Source: Bacillus sp. OV322
Lineage (GTDB): Bacteria; Bacillota; Bacilli; Bacillales; DSM-1321
NCBI RefSeq assembly: GCF_900112495.1
Contig: NZ_FOMA01000007.1
Location: 186,001 to 250,000 of the forward strand
Direction of reading: 5' to 3'
DNA length: 64,000 nucleotides
Shown here: piece after piece, positions 44,875-54,687 of the stretch
Layout: each line of letters begins with the position of its first letter
How positions within the stretch are numbered: the stretch's first letter is position 1
Notes under the pieces: generated by a model
Database searches by the model: none
What the model was told of the DNA's origin: nothing
The model's input: only the letters and a program-made list of their open reading frames with translations
Translations under genes and position numbers: made by a program

Positions 44875-45558
44875 ATGTTTGCTGATGAACGAGTCACCCG
44901 AATATTAGGAATCCTTAGCGATTCCTTTTTTCCTATTTTAAAAGCGGGTCTTTATTATACGATACCGCTTACGCTGATTACATTTATACTGGGACTGCTG
45001 CTGGCATTTTTTGCAGCAGTTGCCCGCATATCCGGGGTTAAACCCCTGGTAGCACTGGTGAAATTTTATGTTTGGATTTTCAGGGGAACACCCCTCCTTG
45101 TCCAGCTATTCATCATTTTCTATGGTTTGCCTAGTATAAATATAACGTTAGATCCGCTTCCGGCCGCAATTATTGTATTTACTTTAAATAAAGGCGCATA
45201 TAGCTCTGAAATCATACGCGCTGCCATCCTTTCCATTCCAAAAGGCCAATGGGAGGCTGCCTATTCTATCGGAATGACAAGGGGACAGGCCATGAGAAGA
45301 ATTATTCTTCCTCAAGCTGTCCGGGTTTCCATCCCTCCTCTCGGGAATTCATTTATCAGCCTTGTGAAGGATACATCACTTGCTGCAACAATCACAGTTA
45401 CAGAATTATTTCAAAAAGGGCAGCAAATTGCCGCTGTGACCTATGAGCCTTTATGGCTTTATATTGAAGTAGCTTTTATCTACCTTATATTCAGCACCGT
45501 GCTTTCTTATTTGCAGACTAAACTCGAAATCCGCTTTGAGCGAAGTGTGGCTAAATAA
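44875..45558 (+). CDS. tcyB: Polar amino-acid ABC importer permease (TcyB-like)
   Basis: 227 residues, five or six helices, with the ATPase-coupling EAA loop [20 protein letters not shown] near residue 125. It lies 15 bp after tcy[21 protein letters not shown] near 60-80 is the HisMQ-type signature shared by polar amino-acid importers. Its stop codon overlaps the out-of-frame ATG that opens the tcyC leader. Confidence 0.85.
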   Translation: MFADERVTRILGILSDSFFPILKAGLYYTIPLTLITFILGLLLAFFAAVARISGVKPLVALVKFYVWIFRGTPLLVQLFIIFYGLPSINITLDPLPAAIIVFTLNKGAYSSEIIRAAILSIPKGQWEAAYSIGMTRGQAMRRIILPQAVRVSIPPLGNSFISLVKDTSLAATITVTELFQKGQQIAAVTYEPLWLYIEVAFIYLIFSTVLSYLQTKLEIRFERSVAK

Positions 45559-45572
45559 TGGAGGAACAGCAA

Positions 45573-46319
45573 ATGATTATCTTAGATGGCCTAAAAAAAA
45601 GATTTAATGATCTGGAAGTTTTAAAAGGCATTGACCTTTCAATTGAAAAAGGCAAAACAGCAGTTATCATCGGACCTTCCGGTTCAGGAAAGACAACGCT
45701 TCTCCGCTGTTTAAACCTTCTTGAGATTCCGGACGCAGGCTCGATTGTGCTGGGAAACAAAAATATGTCTTTTAATGAAGGATCAAAAACCAATAAAAAA
45801 GAAGTTGTCGCTTTCCGGCAGCAAACAGGAATGGTATTCCAGAATTACAACCTCTTCCCGCACCTTACTGCAGTCGAGAATATTATGGAGGGCCAAGTAA
45901 TTGTCCTGAAGCGTTCCAAACAGGAGGCCCGTAAAAAGGCAATGGATCTTCTGGATAAGGTTGGCCTCGCTGATCGTGCGGACATGTATCCGCATCAGCT
46001 CTCCGGCGGCCAGCAGCAAAGGATTTCCATAGCACGCGCCATGGCTATGGACCCAGAGGTACTATTGTTTGATGAACCTACCTCTGCCCTGGATCCAGAA
46101 CTTGTCGGTGAAGTTCTTAAGGTTATGAAAAACCTTGCTGAAGAAGGCATGACTATGGTTGTCGTAACACACGAAATGCAATTTGCAAACGATGTTGCTG
46201 ATACCGTAGTCTTCATGGATCAAGGAGTAATAGCGGAAAAAGGCACTCCTGAAGAAGTCCTTGTCAACACCCGAAATAAACGCACCCTTCAATTCCTGAA
46301 TAAAGTAAATGCACGGTAA
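45573..46319 (+). CDS. tcyC: Polar amino-acid ABC importer ATPase (TcyC-like)
   Basis: Start set at the ATG with GGAGG 8 bases upstream ([20 protein letters not shown]), 248 residues; an ATG 15 bases earlier lies on the ribosome site itself. Walker [14 protein letters not shown], signature [16 protein letters not shown], Walker [13 protein letters not shown] and switch His in VTHEM are intact. Last gene of the operon, followed directly by a terminator. Confidence 0.88.
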   Translation: MIILDGLKKRFNDLEVLKGIDLSIEKGKTAVIIGPSGSGKTTLLRCLNLLEIPDAGSIVLGNKNMSFNEGSKTNKKEVVAFRQQTGMVFQNYNLFPHLTAVENIMEGQVIVLKRSKQEARKKAMDLLDKVGLADRADMYPHQLSGGQQQRISIARAMAMDPEVLLFDEPTSALDPELVGEVLKVMKNLAEEGMTMVVVTHEMQFANDVADTVVFMDQGVIAEKGTPEEVLVNTRNKRTLQFLNKVNAR

Positions 46320-46324
46320 ACGGC

Positions 46325-46359
46325 AAAAAACACGAAACAAATTTTGTTTCGTGTTTTTT
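46325..46359 (+). terminator. Terminator of the tcy-type operon
   Basis: AAAAAACACGAAACAAA and TTTGTTTCGTGTTTTTT form a perfect 17-bp stem, 5 bases after the tcyC stop. Confidence 0.88.
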
Positions 46360-46370
46360 ACTATGTTCTG

Positions 46371-46481
46371 TCACACGGTCTCATTATTAAAGAGGTGGCT
46401 TGTAGCGTAAGAACTCCTGATTAGATTAGCGGAAAGCGAGCATCCCCTTGTTCCATAGCAGCAAAGTTTACGAAAACAGCT
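46371..46481 (+). repeat. MITE-like element, copy 6 (internally deleted)
   Basis: Keeps GCGTAAGAACTCCTGATTAG, the GCGGAAAGCGAGCATCC core and the right part TTCCATAGCAGCAAAGTTTA with ACGAAAACAGC. Most of the middle and the left terminal repeat are missing. Confidence 0.55.
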
Positions 46482-46586
46482 CTATTTTAAAAAAATCCAT
46501 TATTAATGAATTATGTGTTTTAATAGGGGCAATTTTTGGTATATATACTATAGAAAAAATATTCCGCTATAACGGAGGTGTAACAA

Positions 46587-46721
46587 ATGATTGAAATAAC
46601 AGTTAAACTGGATTATCAGGGAAAGTGCTACCAGACAAATGTAATAGCACGGAGAGAAACAGCACAGGAGGAAATTTACCAAACCGCACTGGAACAGATA
46701 CAGAAACAAGTTGCTAATTAA
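46587..46721 (+). CDS. BA3454-type small stress protein
   Basis: 44 residues: MIEITVKLDYQGKCYQTNVI, then ARRETAQEEIYQTALEQIQK and QVAN. GGAGGTG lies 6 bases before the ATG and a terminator follows the stop at once. The sequence resembles the BA3454 family of short Bacillus stress-response proteins (VxVxYQGKxYxTNVIxxRxTxxEEI...A..Q), whose mechanism is unknown. A single-gene transcript. Confidence 0.75.
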   Translation: MIEITVKLDYQGKCYQTNVIARRETAQEEIYQTALEQIQKQVAN

Positions 46722-46724
46722 CTT

Positions 46725-46755
46725 AAAGCAGGCATCCAAGAGATACCTGCTTTTT
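46725..46755 (+). terminator. Terminator of the small stress gene
   Basis: AAAGCAGG-ATC and GAT-CCTGCTTTTT pair around a 5-base loop. Confidence 0.8.
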
Positions 46756-47178
46756 CATTGGTATATACTATTTAGTTTCATGAAATAATTATTTTCTTTC
46801 CATATTATAGAGAAATTTTTAATTGCGGTGGATAGCTTACTTGTAACTCAGCTCACTAGGAAATAAGAATACCTAATATTCTCTGTTTTCTGAACAGTTT
46901 TAAAAATTAGTTATTTTGGCTATATCAGAATAAGAATTTGTTGAACATATAGATACTAAACAACTATCATATTTTACTTACTTAAATATATCCAGCATTT
47001 AGTTTCTGCTTCCAATTGTTCACTAATAATAAATGAACTTTTTGTGACACTCCGTAACTTTAGATTGTATTTTTTCTCCTATGGGAATAAGATAGATACG
47101 TCAGTTTGTGAAATGTTTAACACTTTTTCTGAATAACTAACAAATTGTTTTAACCACTATATAAGAAAGGGGTACATT
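46756..47178 (+). promoter_or_regulatory. 420-bp AT-rich region upstream of qox
   Basis: No gene. TTTGTGAAATGTTTAACAC (47105-47123) is an imperfect match to the Rex-type inverted repeat TTGTGAAATTTTTCACAA, and TTTTTGTGACAC occurs at ~47039; both are only suggestions of redox control. No confident -35/-10 pair could be fixed. Confidence 0.3.
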
Positions 47179-48087
47179 ATGAAAATGAAATGGGCTTTCC
47201 TGTTTATAATTTTCACTATTGCCACAGTGCTTTCAGGCTGCGAAAATTCTTTACTAATATTTGATCCAAAGGGTCCGGTCGCTAAAACGCAATCTGACAC
47301 GATTATTTTCTCCATCTTAGTCATGATTTTCATCTTACTTGTCGTGTATGTACTTTTTGTAATTATGTTAACCAAATATCGCGCTTCTAAAGCGGATAAA
47401 GATTATGAGCCTCCGCATGACGAGGGCAGCAAGGTACTTGAAACAATCTGGATTGCAATTCCAGTTATCATCGTTGCTGTACTATCAGTTGTAACGGTCC
47501 GTTCGACGAATGCAGTTGAAACGACTCCTAAGGGTTATGAATCACAAAAACCTGTTGTTATCTATGCTGCATCATCTAACTGGAAATGGCACTTCAGCTA
47601 TCCTGAAGAAAATATCGAGACAGTTAACTATGTTAACATTCCTACAAACCGACCAATTGAATTCCGTCTCTATTCTTATGGTCCGATCTCAAGCTTCTGG
47701 ATTCCACAGCTTGCCGGACAAAAATATGCAATGAGCGATATGGTGAATAAACTTCGTTTAGTTGCTAACGCACCAGGCTCTTTCATGGGAAGAAACTCCA
47801 ACTTCTCAGGACGCGGATTTGCTGACATGGATTTTGAAGCACAGTCACTATCACCGAAAGATTATAAGAAATGGGTTGCTGATGTGAAAAGTTCAGCTCC
47901 TAAACTGACTGAATCTAAGTTTAACAAGCTTCTTAAGGCTGAGCACGTTGGCCGTGAGACTTTCACTTCCACTCACTTAAAATTCAACCCGGCACCTGAG
48001 GGTAAAAATGCCAGCCACCATCATGGCGGAGATGCAGATATGAAATCTTCTGACATGGATGGAATGGACATGGGCAACGACAAATAA
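47179..48087 (+). CDS. qoxA: Cytochrome aa3 quinol oxidase subunit II
   Basis: 302 residues. Lipoprotein signal with lipobox VLSGC (Cys21), two membrane helices (~40-62 and ~90-115), then the cupredoxin-like domain (SSNWKWHFSYPEENIETVNY). The CuA ligand Cys residues of cytochrome c oxidases are absent, which marks a quinol oxidase. The C-terminus is His/Met/Asp-rich (HHHGGDADMKSSDMDGMDMG), possibly metal-binding. AAAGGGG lies 6 bases before the ATG. First gene of qoxABCD. Confidence 0.95.
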   Translation: MKMKWAFLFIIFTIATVLSGCENSLLIFDPKGPVAKTQSDTIIFSILVMIFILLVVYVLFVIMLTKYRASKADKDYEPPHDEGSKVLETIWIAIPVIIVAVLSVVTVRSTNAVETTPKGYESQKPVVIYAASSNWKWHFSYPEENIETVNYVNIPTNRPIEFRLYSYGPISSFWIPQLAGQKYAMSDMVNKLRLVANAPGSFMGRNSNFSGRGFADMDFEAQSLSPKDYKKWVADVKSSAPKLTESKFNKLLKAEHVGRETFTSTHLKFNPAPEGKNASHHHGGDADMKSSDMDGMDMGNDK

Positions 48088-48146
48088 ACAATGTGGCTTA
48101 ATATGAACCACTATTCTAGCAACAATAAGAAAGGAGTCACAAACGT

Positions 48147-50090
48147 ATGAAATGGGACGAATTTTTCGTAACCGGTGAACCGATGATTTACGGAGCCATG
48201 GTCAGTATCGTTGTCGTTTCAATCGCTATTCTTGCAGGATTAACCTATTTTAAGAAATGGGGATATCTTTGGCGCGAATGGCTGACAACTGTCGATCATA
48301 AACGTATCGGTGTCATGTACATTTTAGCCGCCTTGCTTATGCTTTTCCGCGGAGGCGTCGACGCACTATTGATGCGTGCTCAAACTGCTATGCCAGATAA
48401 TGGCCTGCTTGATGCACAGCATTATAATGAAATCTTTACAACTCACGGGGTCATCATGATTCTGTTCATGGCTATGCCATTTATTATTGGGTTAATGAAC
48501 GTTGTTACTCCGCTTCAAATCGGAGCGCGTGACGTTGCATTCCCTCGTTTGAACGCTGTAAGCTTCTGGTTCTTCTTTGCCGGAGCAATGTTATTCAATA
48601 TTTCCTTTGTTATCGGGGGTTCTCCTGACGCAGGCTGGTCTGCATACTTCCCGCTTGCAAGCAAAGAGTTCAGCCCGACAGTAGGAAACAACTATTACTC
48701 TCTATCACTTCAGATTGCCGGTATCGGTACATTGCTGACAGGTATTAACTTCCTTGTTACCATTCTGAAAATGAGAGCACCTGGCATGACTTTAATGAAA
48801 ATGCCAATGTTTACTTGGTCTATCCTTGTTACAAACGTAATTATCGTTTTCGCTTTCCCTGTATTGACTGTAGCACTTGCTCTAATGATGTTTGACCGTC
48901 AATTTGGCACACAGTTCTTTACAATGCAAAACGGCGGTATGGATATGCTTTGGGCCAACCTTTTCTGGGTATGGGGACATCCTGAGGTTTATATCGTTAT
49001 CCTGCCTGCTTTCGGTATTTACAGTGAAATCATTTCAGCATTTTCACGCAAAAACCTTTATGGCTACAAATCCATGGTAATAAGCATGGTTGCCATTTCA
49101 TTGCTTTCTTTCGTAGTATGGGCTCACCATTTCTATACAATGGGTCACGGAGCAATGGTTAATGGATTCTTCTCCATTACAACAATGGCTATCGCGGTTC
49201 CTACCGGGGTTAAAATATTCAACTGGCTATTCACCCTGCGCAAAGGGAAAATCACTTTCACTACACCGATGCTTTATTCATTGGCATTCATTCCGATTTT
49301 CACAATCGGCGGTGTTACAGGCGTCATGCTAGCAATGGCAAGTGCCGATTATCAGTATCACAACACAATGTTCCTTGTAGCGCATTTCCACTACGTATTA
49401 ATTCCAGGAGCAGTGTTTGCGGTAATCGCCGGGTTCCACTTCTGGTTCCCTAAAGTTTTTGGTTTCAAATTGAACGAACGACTTGGAAAGCTTGCTTTCT
49501 GGTTTATCGCAATCAGCTTCAACGTGGCATTCTTCCCGCTATTCATTCTTGGGCTTAACGGAATGGCACGCCGTATGTACACTTACTCAGCAAGCACAGG
49601 CTATGGCCCGTTAAATATGTTATCTTTCGTAGGTGCACTTGGACTAGCGATCGGTTTCTGTATCCTTGTTTACAATATCTATTACAGTATCCGCAAGAGC
49701 CCGAGAGAAACAAGCGGCGACCCTTGGGATGCAAGATCTTTGGAATGGGCTACTCACAGTCCGATTCCGGTTTACAACTTTGCCATTACACCTACAATTG
49801 AAAAATTGGATGCGTTCTGGTTCTCTAAAAAAGGTGAAACACCTATTTTCCAAGGCAAATATGAACCAATTCATATGCCAAACAACACAGGCGTTCCTTT
49901 CGTCATGGGTGTAGCAATCTTCTTCGGCGGATTCTTTGCAGTATTCAGCTGGTGGATTCCAGCAATCGTTGCTGTAGCTGTAATCTTCGGTACTATGATT
50001 CACCGTTCATTCGAACGCGACCATGGCTACCATATTTCTGTAGAAGAAATTGAAAGAACAGAAAATGCACTGCGAGGTGACAGAGCATGA
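48147..50090 (+). CDS. qoxB: Cytochrome aa3 quinol oxidase subunit I
   Basis: 647 residues, about 14 helices. Low-spin haem ligand His in [16 protein letters not shown], the CuB-His/Tyr cross-link motif [19 protein letters not shown], CuB His pair in [12 protein letters not shown] and the haem-ligand pair in [10 protein letters not shown] are all present. It is the catalytic, proton-pumping subunit that reduces O2 with menaquinol electrons. AAAGGAG precedes the ATG; its end overlaps qoxC by 4 bp (ATGA). Confidence 0.96.
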   Translation: MKWDEFFVTGEPMIYGAMVSIVVVSIAILAGLTYFKKWGYLWREWLTTVDHKRIGVMYILAALLMLFRGGVDALLMRAQTAMPDNGLLDAQHYNEIFTTHGVIMILFMAMPFIIGLMNVVTPLQIGARDVAFPRLNAVSFWFFFAGAMLFNISFVIGGSPDAGWSAYFPLASKEFSPTVGNNYYSLSLQIAGIGTLLTGINFLVTILKMRAPGMTLMKMPMFTWSILVTNVIIVFAFPVLTVALALMMFDRQFGTQFFTMQNGGMDMLWANLFWVWGHPEVYIVILPAFGIYSEIISAFSRKNLYGYKSMVISMVAISLLSFVVWAHHFYTMGHGAMVNGFFSITTMAIAVPTGVKIFNWLFTLRKGKITFTTPMLYSLAFIPIFTIGGVTGVMLAMASADYQYHNTMFLVAHFHYVLIPGAVFAVIAGFHFWFPKVFGFKLNERLGKLAFWFIAISFNVAFFPLFILGLNGMARRMYTYSASTGYGPLNMLSFVGALGLAIGFCILVYNIYYSIRKSPRETSGDPWDARSLEWATHSPIPVYNFAITPTIEKLDAFWFSKKGETPIFQGKYEPIHMPNNTGVPFVMGVAIFFGGFFAVFSWWIPAIVAVAVIFGTMIHRSFERDHGYHISVEEIERTENALRGDRA

Positions 50091-50683
50091 AAATAGATAA
50101 CTCACTTCCTCTAGAGTACAGCACAGAGGAAAACAGGTTAAAGGTATTAGGGTTTTGGATCTTTTTAGGGGCTGAGATTGCCCTCTTCTCCACCCTTTTC
50201 TCAGTATATTTCACGCTTTCAAACCGTTTTGGAAATGGTCCAAGCGCACATGAATTATTCGAGATAAAAGGTGTACTAATTGAAACTGCCTTGCTTTTAA
50301 CAAGCAGTTTCACCATCGGCCTTGGAATTAATGCCATGCGCCATGGTTCTAAGAAAGCCATGATGACTTTCTTTATTATCACATTGCTTCTGGGCCTTGG
50401 GTTCTTAAGCACTGAGATCACTGAATTTGTCACATATGTCCATGATGGTGCAACAATTCAAACAAGCGGTTTCCTTTCTGCATTGTTTACATTGCTTGGA
50501 ACACACGGACTTCACGTTACTTTGGGTCTATTCTGGGGCCTTGCCATTCTGATTCAGGTGAAAAGGGAAGGCTTCACTGCAGGTACTGCCAACAAAGCGT
50601 TTATCTTCTCTCTTTACTGGCACTTCTTAGACGTTGTCTGGATCTTCATCTACAGCTTCGTCTATTTGAAAGGAATGATGTAA
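50087..50683 (+). CDS. qoxC: Cytochrome aa3 quinol oxidase subunit III
   Basis: 198 residues, five helices, full length for Qox[19 protein letters not shown] and [17 protein letters not shown] followed by [18 protein letters not shown] are standard subunit III segments. Translationally coupled to qoxB and separated from qoxD by one base. Confidence 0.94.
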   Translation: MKIDNSLPLEYSTEENRLKVLGFWIFLGAEIALFSTLFSVYFTLSNRFGNGPSAHELFEIKGVLIETALLLTSSFTIGLGINAMRHGSKKAMMTFFIITLLLGLGFLSTEITEFVTYVHDGATIQTSGFLSALFTLLGTHGLHVTLGLFWGLAILIQVKREGFTAGTANKAFIFSLYWHFLDVVWIFIYSFVYLKGMM

Positions 50684-50684
50684 T

Positions 50685-50972
50685 ATGAAACAATTATTCC
50701 CTGCTCACCATGTAATGGGATTTGTTTTCTCATTAATCCTATCAATTGTTGCCTTGGCTGTTTACTATTTTGACCTTTCTTTTACAGCTGGCATGATTAT
50801 CTTGCTTATCACTGCTATTGCACAGGCAAGCGTCCAGCTTCTTATGTTCATGCACGTTGGTGAATCACGTGATAAGTCTCATATCTACTTGAATGTCGCT
50901 TATGCTTTATTCGTAGGTATTGTAACGATCCTTGGTACACTATTCGCCATGATCTGGGGATACAAGTACTAA
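50685..50972 (+). CDS. qoxD: Cytochrome aa3 quinol oxidase subunit IV
   Basis: 95 residues with three helices (HHVMGFVFSLILSIVALAVY; AGMIILLITAIAQASVQLLM; VAYALFVGIVTILGTLFAMI). The short length and MHVGE motif after helix 2 fit QoxD, a small assembly or stability subunit. Last gene of the operon. Confidence 0.93.
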   Translation: MKQLFPAHHVMGFVFSLILSIVALAVYYFDLSFTAGMIILLITAIAQASVQLLMFMHVGESRDKSHIYLNVAYALFVGIVTILGTLFAMIWGYKY

Positions 50973-50983
50973 ACTCCATCTAA

Positions 50984-51011
50984 AAAGCTGCAGGGCTTTA
51001 CCCCTGCAGCT
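50984..51011 (+). terminator. Hairpin after qoxD
   Basis: AAGCTGCAGGG and CCCTGCAGCTT pair perfectly around a 6-base loop. Weak T tract, so the next hairpin probably completes termination. Confidence 0.7.
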
Positions 51012-51021
51012 TGATCTAAAA

Positions 51022-51066
51022 GAAAAAAAAATCCTGAACGGGCCGTTCCCGTTCAGGATTTTTTTT
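51022..51066. terminator. Strong bidirectional terminator after qox
   Basis: AAAAATCCTGAACGGG and CCCGTTCAGGATTTTT around a 5-base loop with long A/T runs on both sides. It serves qox and the convergent small gene. Confidence 0.9.
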
Positions 51067-51089
51067 TACATATTCCTTATCCTTATTCA

Positions 51090-51323
51090 TTACTTAATTC
51101 TTTGCTTAAATGGTCCGCCCTCACTGATTAGCATAATCATAAGAGCACCCCCAAAGACAAAAACAGAGCTAAGTGCGATCATGATTCCCGTAATGGATAC
51201 TATGTGGTTGTAATTGAAACCGCTTGCAAACATGCCAATTACAAATAAACCAAAACCTAATAAGCAGCCAAGGATTGCAGCAGTTCTCACAACATTCAGC
51301 GCTTTCATTTTGTTTTCATCCAT
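51090..51323 (-). CDS. Small two-helix membrane protein
   Basis: 77 residues from the ATG with AAGGAG 9 bases upstream (MDENKMKALNVVRTAAILGC); the longer frame to 51365 is rejected. Helix 1 at ~14-34 (AILGCLLGFGLFVIGMFAS) and helix 2 at ~42-66, with a short GGPFKQRIK tail. No family recognised. Convergent to qoxD; nothing links it to the oxidase apart from position. Confidence 0.65.
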   Translation of the reverse strand: MDENKMKALNVVRTAAILGCLLGFGLFVIGMFASGFNYNHIVSITGIMIALSSVFVFGGALMIMLISEGGPFKQRIK

Positions 51324-51652
51324 ATTTTCCATCTCCTTTATACTTTCTATTTTACTTCTGTTCACAAATTTGTCAAATAGTTTTCATATATAATTCATTA
51401 TATGCTATTGCATTTATTTTATTATTGTGCATCAGTTTATTTTTCCAAAAAAATTAATTACCCTATACATATATGTAACATAAAGAGTACAAGCGTGCCT
51501 GGTAGTTGTTTACAGATAATTCAGATTTCAAACTATAAGAATAATACTATTTCAAAGGAATGAATTTTTCCTTAATCACCATGAAAAAAATTTTTTTACC
51601 GGCTCTGCCAAACGTTACATTGCTGGTTTCCATTCCAATCGGCAATGTACTA

Positions 51653-51697
51653 TAATAAGCTTGCAGCCGCCCCTATGCGGCTCTCAAAGCTTTATTA
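51653..51697. repeat. Two-stage hairpin in a 440-bp intergenic region
   Basis: TAATAAGCTT...AAGCTTTATTA encloses AGCCGC...GCGGCT. On the plus strand TATAAT (51651-51656) overlaps its left edge. The rest of 51324-51720 shows no gene. Could be a small RNA or an operator for the minus-strand gene upstream. Confidence 0.35.
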
Positions 51698-51720
51698 ATA
51701 CCCTGGTATCTAAATAACAA

Positions 51721-51753
51721 CAAAAAGAGAGCAAGACACTTCTGCTCTCTTTG
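51721..51753 (-). terminator. Terminator of the HtrA-type gene
   Basis: CAAAAAGAGAGCA and TGCTCTCTTTG pair around a 9-base loop; on the minus strand TTTTTGTTG ends the stem, 12 bases after the stop. Confidence 0.75.
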
Positions 51754-51764
51754 TTTAGGTTCAG

Positions 51765-52994
51765 TTAGTTACCAAGCTGCACAGTTACATTTTTTTTAAT
51801 ATCCCCCCGGTAAACACCAAGGGTTACTTTATCATTTGAACCAACCTTCGTATACAGATATTTTCTTAGCTCCGACGAATTAGCGACTTTCTTTCCATTG
51901 ATTGAAACAATGATATCCTGTTCAAGGATACCGCTTCTCGCAGCAGCTGATTTAGGATCGACTCCTGTAACCATTACACCGTTTTTCAAGTTCTTAGGTG
52001 CATTCTGGAGATAATACTGCGGCAGTTCATCCAAGTTTGACAAGCTCACACCGATATATGGACGCTTCACCTTTCCTTCTTTAATCAATTGATTAACAAT
52101 TGGAAGCACATCGTTGCTCGGCAGTGCAAATCCTAAGCCCTCCACGCCGCTTTCTGAGATTTTCATGCTGTTGATGCCAATTACCTCACCATTTGAATTA
52201 ATTAAGGCTCCACCGCTATTTCCAGGGTTAATGGCTGCATCTGTCTGTATAACGTTCAATTCCCATTCACCCTGCGAGGTGGAAACCGGTACTGTCCTTC
52301 CTACGGCGCTTACAATACCTTCTGTAACCGTACGAGATAAATCAAGTCCAAGAGGATTGCCGATTGCAATCACTTGGTCCCCGGCACGCAGGGAATCAGA
52401 GTCCCCAAAGCTGAGTGCATCAGGAGCCTTGCTTCCGTCAATTTTCAATACAGCCAAATCGGATAAAGGATCTGCACCAACAATCTCCGCTTTTGTTTTT
52501 ACACCATTGGAGAGAGCAACCTGCACTTCCTTGGCATCCTCAATTACATGGTTATTGGTAACAATATATGCACTTCCATTTTCTTTTTTATAAATGACAC
52601 CCGAACCTGAACCAGCTTCAACGTTTTGGCTTGTTGTATCCTGTGAAAAAAGGTCTCCATTATTCCCAGCCTGCAAGTTAACAACGCCGACTACTGCCTT
52701 TGAAGATTTCTCTACCATATCTGCTATATTTGATGATCCTTTATTATATGAGGTATTTTGGACATTCAGCTTTGAATTTTGGCTGCTGCTTTGCACTGCC
52801 GTTTTCGGCTGTGCAGCATTGGAGGCTCGTTGCGTATCATGAAAATAGTTACCTCCAGCCAAGAAAACCGTACTTGTAACAAGCGATCCGACAATACTTG
52901 AAACGCCTGAGTAAAACCATATTGACCGCCCGTTTTTCGGCTTCTGCCTTTGCTGCTGAGTATAATTTTCTTCTTCGTGCAAATTGTTTTCCAT
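51765..52994 (-). CDS. HtrA/DegP-family membrane-anchored serine protease
   Basis: 409 residues: cytosolic Gln/Arg-rich head, one helix at ~27-46, a low-complexity Ser/Gln linker, trypsin-like domain with His149 (TNNHVIEDA), Asp179 (PLSDLAVLKID) and Ser260 (NPGNSGGALIN), and one PDZ domain (~310-405, PYIGVSLSNL and GILEQDIIVSINGKKV). Acts outside the membrane on misfolded proteins. Bacillus has several paralogues (HtrA, HtrB, YyxA) that I cannot separate by eye. No CssR site was recognised upstream. Confidence 0.92.
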   Translation of the reverse strand: MENNLHEEENYTQQQRQKPKNGRSIWFYSGVSSIVGSLVTSTVFLAGGNYFHDTQRASNAAQPKTAVQSSSQNSKLNVQNTSYNKGSSNIADMVEKSSKAVVGVVNLQAGNNGDLFSQDTTSQNVEAGSGSGVIYKKENGSAYIVTNNHVIEDAKEVQVALSNGVKTKAEIVGADPLSDLAVLKIDGSKAPDALSFGDSDSLRAGDQVIAIGNPLGLDLSRTVTEGIVSAVGRTVPVSTSQGEWELNVIQTDAAINPGNSGGALINSNGEVIGINSMKISESGVEGLGFALPSNDVLPIVNQLIKEGKVKRPYIGVSLSNLDELPQYYLQNAPKNLKNGVMVTGVDPKSAAARSGILEQDIIVSINGKKVANSSELRKYLYTKVGSNDKVTLGVYRGDIKKNVTVQLGN

Positions 52995-53127
52995 GATTAT
53001 TCCTCCCCTGATTACCGATTATATTTTTATCATAACCAGTAATTATGACCAAATTATTAACAAAGAATGAAACGATTATTAATAATCAGGAGATCGCGCA
53101 TAATGAAAGGCATCCATGTTCCAGACA

Positions 53128-53164
53128 AAAAAAGCAGGCTGCGTATACATAGCAGCCTGCCTTT
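53128..53164 (-). terminator. Terminator of mntH
   Basis: AAAGCAGGCTGC and GCAGCCTGCCTTT pair around a 9-base loop; on the minus strand TTTTTTTGTC follows. It sits just past the mntH stop. Confidence 0.82.
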
Positions 53165-53168
53165 ACAT

Positions 53169-54464
53169 TTATGAAAGAATAGAAGAAATAACATCGACGA
53201 TCAAGACAATATTAAGCGTTAGAATGACAGCCGCAAAAATGCAGGCAAAAACCGTAGTCGTTTTTTTGTTGACAAGATTGCCCATCAATTCCTTTTTCCT
53301 TGTAAAGTGAATTAGCAGAATCAAGGGAAGCGGAAGCACTATGCTTAGTATAACCTGGCTCACAACCAGCGTTTGTGTAGGATCAAGTCCAAGCGTAACA
53401 ACTATGGCAGCCGGAACCATTGTAATGACCCTGCGGAGCCAGACAGGAATGGTGAAATTAACGAATCCCTGCATGATCACCTGGCCTGCCATCGTTCCAA
53501 CCACTGAGCTCGAAACCCCGGAAACGAGCAAGGAAACAATAAATACAGAGGCGGCAGCATGCCCAAGCAGAGGAATTAAGGTTACATAGGCCGTTTCAAT
53601 GCTTCCTACAGCAGTATGGCCTGATTCGTAGAAAACGGATGCTGCCATGACCATCATCGCCAGATTCACCACACCAGCAAGGCCCATTGCCAGGAATATT
53701 TCAATTGTGCTGTATTTTTGAAGTTTTAATTTTTGTGCATCATTTTTAGGTACAACACGTTTTTGCGTTAAGCTGGAATGAAGGAATACCGCATGAGGCA
53801 TAATCGTGGCCCCGATGATTCCAACTGCAAGCATGATGCTTTGGCTGTTTCCAATCCATGGTACAACGCTATGGTACGCCACCTGGTCTATCGGGGGCTT
53901 GGCATAAAACATTTCTACAATATAGCATAAGCCGATTAGGAGGGCGAATGCCGTAATAATCTTTTCCAGCGGCCGGAAACCATAGCGCTCCATGGCCACA
54001 ATAACGTACGTTATAATTCCGTTAATAATAACGGCGATAATCATCGGAATATCAAACAGCAGATTCAATGCAAGGGTCGCACCAAGAAACTCAGCTAATT
54101 CTGTTGCCATGGAGGCAAGCTCCGACAATATCCACATGATGATAGCCGACTTTTTCGGAAAGGTTTCCCTGCAAAGCTCTGGCAGGTTTTTTCCGGTGGC
54201 AATGCCAAGCTTTGCTGACATATTCTGAAATAAAATCCCCATGATATTGGCAATGACTATGACCCATAATAATTTAAATCCAAATTGGGCACCACCTGAA
54301 ATGTTCGTCGCGTAGTTGCCCGGATCGAGATAAGCAATCGACGCTACAAAGGCAGGCCCGATAAAAGGCAATAATGCAAACAGCCCTTTTCGATTTCCTG
54401 AAATGGAGTCATCTGCGGCAGAGTAAGTTTTCGTATTAGACATGGCCTTTTGCTGCGTATTCAT
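53169..54464 (-). CDS. mntH: Nramp-family Mn2+/divalent metal:H+ symporter
   Basis: 431 residues, 11 helices. Metal-site motifs: DPGN in helix 1 (SIAYLDPGNYATNISGG) and MPH in helix 6 (GATIMPHAVFLHSS). GAGGTGA lies 8 bases before the ATG. It imports Mn2+ with protons. A TATAAT (54537-54542, minus strand) lies upstream. TTTCCTATACCCAA at 54513-54526 vaguely resembles an MntR site, but I do not call it. Full length (B. subtilis MntH is 425). Confidence 0.95.
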   Translation of the reverse strand: MNTQQKAMSNTKTYSAADDSISGNRKGLFALLPFIGPAFVASIAYLDPGNYATNISGGAQFGFKLLWVIVIANIMGILFQNMSAKLGIATGKNLPELCRETFPKKSAIIMWILSELASMATELAEFLGATLALNLLFDIPMIIAVIINGIITYVIVAMERYGFRPLEKIITAFALLIGLCYIVEMFYAKPPIDQVAYHSVVPWIGNSQSIMLAVGIIGATIMPHAVFLHSSLTQKRVVPKNDAQKLKLQKYSTIEIFLAMGLAGVVNLAMMVMAASVFYESGHTAVGSIETAYVTLIPLLGHAAASVFIVSLLVSGVSSSVVGTMAGQVIMQGFVNFTIPVWLRRVITMVPAAIVVTLGLDPTQTLVVSQVILSIVLPLPLILLIHFTRKKELMGNLVNKKTTTVFACIFAAVILTLNIVLIVDVISSILS

Positions 54465-54654
54465 GTTTGTTCACCTCATCCCAAAGCTTGTATTTAACCT
54501 GTACTATATTTCTTTCCTATACCCAACTTTTAGTTCATTATACAACTTCCCCTTGAAAAAGGTGAATAATCCTGGTTAAATAAAAAAATATTTATTATCA
54601 TTTCATTATTATTCAGAACGCCTGCCTTCTTTATGCTCTCCAGGCAAAACAAAA

Positions 54655-54676
54655 GCGCCGGAATATATCCGGACGC
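54655..54676 (-). terminator. Terminator of the second two-component operon
   Basis: On the minus strand GCG-CCGGA, TATAT loop, TCCGGCGC, then TTTTGTTTT, 12 bases after the kinase stop. Confidence 0.75.
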
Positions 54677-54687
54677 CGGGGTGGTAT

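Noticed and set aside
47105-47123. Rex-type site upstream of qoxA
   Set aside because: One half-site is good (TTGTGAAAT), the other matches only 6 of 9 positions; not called as a feature.
52114-52593. 159-codon plus-strand frame
   Set aside because: Antisense to the protease domain of the HtrA-type gene.
54513-54526. MntR-type site upstream of mntH
   Set aside because: Only a loose resemblance to the known palindrome.
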